From NCBI GenBank assembly GCA_021800645.1, contig JAJYYT010000170.1:1-5283 (forward strand): 5,283 nucleotides of DNA. The letters are read 5' to 3'. The translations under genes were made by a program, and so were the position numbers. The notes beneath the pieces are model-generated. The model did not search any database. It had not been told where the DNA came from and saw only the letters and a list, made by a program, of their open reading frames with translations. The number at the start of each line of letters is the position of its first letter. Position 1 is the first letter of the stretch. This DNA is from Actinomycetes bacterium. GTDB taxonomy: Bacteria; Actinomycetota; Acidimicrobiia; Acidimicrobiales; RAAP-2. This document shows, piece by piece, positions 4,843-5,283 of this stretch.

Positions 4843-5283
4843 GTGACCGCCATCTTCGCCCACCGGGGTTGCTGCGGCGTGCCTGCACCCCGGGAGAACA
4901 CGCTCGCGGCCTTCGACGCGGCGCGCCGTTCGGGCGCGGACGGCGTGGAGCTGGACGTGCGCGCCACCGCGGACGGCGCGCTGGTCGTCCACCACGACCG
5001 GGAGGTGCCCGGCGCAGGCGACGTCGGGCGGTTGCCGGTCGCGAAGCTGCCTCGCGAGGTCCCGCTGCTCGAGGACGCGCTCGCCGCGTGCGCAGGCGTC
5101 CAGGTCGACGTGGAGATCAAGGGCGGGCCCGACGAGGCCGTGCTCGTCGCGCGCCAGCTCGTCGCCCGCGAGCTCGCCGCGCGCCTGCTGGTCTCCCGCC
5201 AGCTCGCCGAGCCCGGTGCCGAGCCCGGCGCCCTCGCCGGGGTGCTCGTCTCCTCGTTCGACCCCGAGTGCCTCCTCGCCGTG
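4843..5283 (+). CDS. Glycerophosphodiester phosphodiesterase, 3' end outside window
   Basis: The first 147 residues are visible, open to the window edge. They show the GDPD TIM-barrel signature in order: FAHRG (H7, R8), RENTLAAF (E18, N19), GVELDV (E36, D38), LVVHHD (H51, D52) and VDVEIK. These supply the general acid/base histidines and metal-binding acidic residues used to hydrolyse glycerophosphodiesters to glycerol-3-phosphate and an alcohol. There is no signal peptide before FAHRG, so the enzyme should be cytoplasmic, working on deacylated phospholipid heads. The start must be at or before 4843 because HRG follows within six residues; GTG 4843 has the ribosome binding site, while in-frame TTG 4828 has none. 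It is divergent from whiB and shares the 114-bp control region. Complete families of this type run to about 220-260 residues, so roughly 60% is seen. Confidence 0.9.
   Translation, partial: MTAIFAHRGCCGVPAPRENTLAAFDAARRSGADGVELDVRATADGALVVHHDREVPGAGDVGRLPVAKLPREVPLLEDALAACAGVQVDVEIKGGPDEAVLVARQLVARELAARLLVSRQLAEPGAEPGALAGVLVSSFDPECLLAV
5206..5229 (+). repeat. 12-bp tandem duplication in the GDPD gene
   Basis: GCCGAGCCCGGT at 5206-5217 is followed by GCCGAGCCCGGC at 5218-5229, one mismatch. It encodes AEPG twice in frame, probably in a surface loop. Confidence 0.8.

Overview
The window is high-GC DNA with GTG starts, strong Shine-Dalgarno sites and a PdtaS/WhiB1-type gene pair, so it comes from an actinobacterium. 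The class cannot be fixed from the sequence alone; an acidimicrobial or other deep-branching lineage is possible, and this is only an impression from protein style.

Left part (1-1341, minus strand). A hemerythrin (HHE)-like gene runs leftwards off the window. It uses many more A/T-ending codons than the genes to its right. Upstream of it lies a clear gene ruin: the [2Fe-2S] loop of a CoxS/IorA-type small subunit is joined directly to the last ~70 residues of the molybdopterin-binding large subunit, then broken by further indels. One of these is a perfect 11-bp tandem duplication. This is the scar of a molybdenum hydroxylase operon whose middle has been lost.

Middle (1342-1839). About 500 bp hold no gene I can support. 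One 14-bp element at 1681-1694 resembles a DosR/DevR box.

Right part (1840-5283). A PHP-family phosphoesterase (histidinol-phosphatase-like) with four 9-residue repeats at its C-terminus overlaps by 4 bp (GTGA) the start of a PdtaS-type sensor histidine kinase. The convergent neighbour is a WhiB1-class iron-sulfur regulator, the same gene pairing as pdtaS-whiB1 in Mycobacterium tuberculosis. The whiB gene has a perfect TATAAT -10 element. Between that promoter and its ribosome binding site lies a perfect CRP-type palindrome, TGTGA-N6-TCACA. Divergent from whiB, a glycerophosphodiester phosphodiesterase gene starts and runs off the right end.

How they may work together: PdtaS and WhiB1 are both linked to nitric oxide and redox signalling in mycobacteria, and the CRP-type site adds cAMP control. 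The right half therefore looks like a conserved signalling locus with a phosphoesterase translationally coupled to the kinase. The partner response regulator PdtaR is not in this window. Four separate short tandem duplications (11, 27, 25 and 12 bp units) suggest replication slippage is active here.
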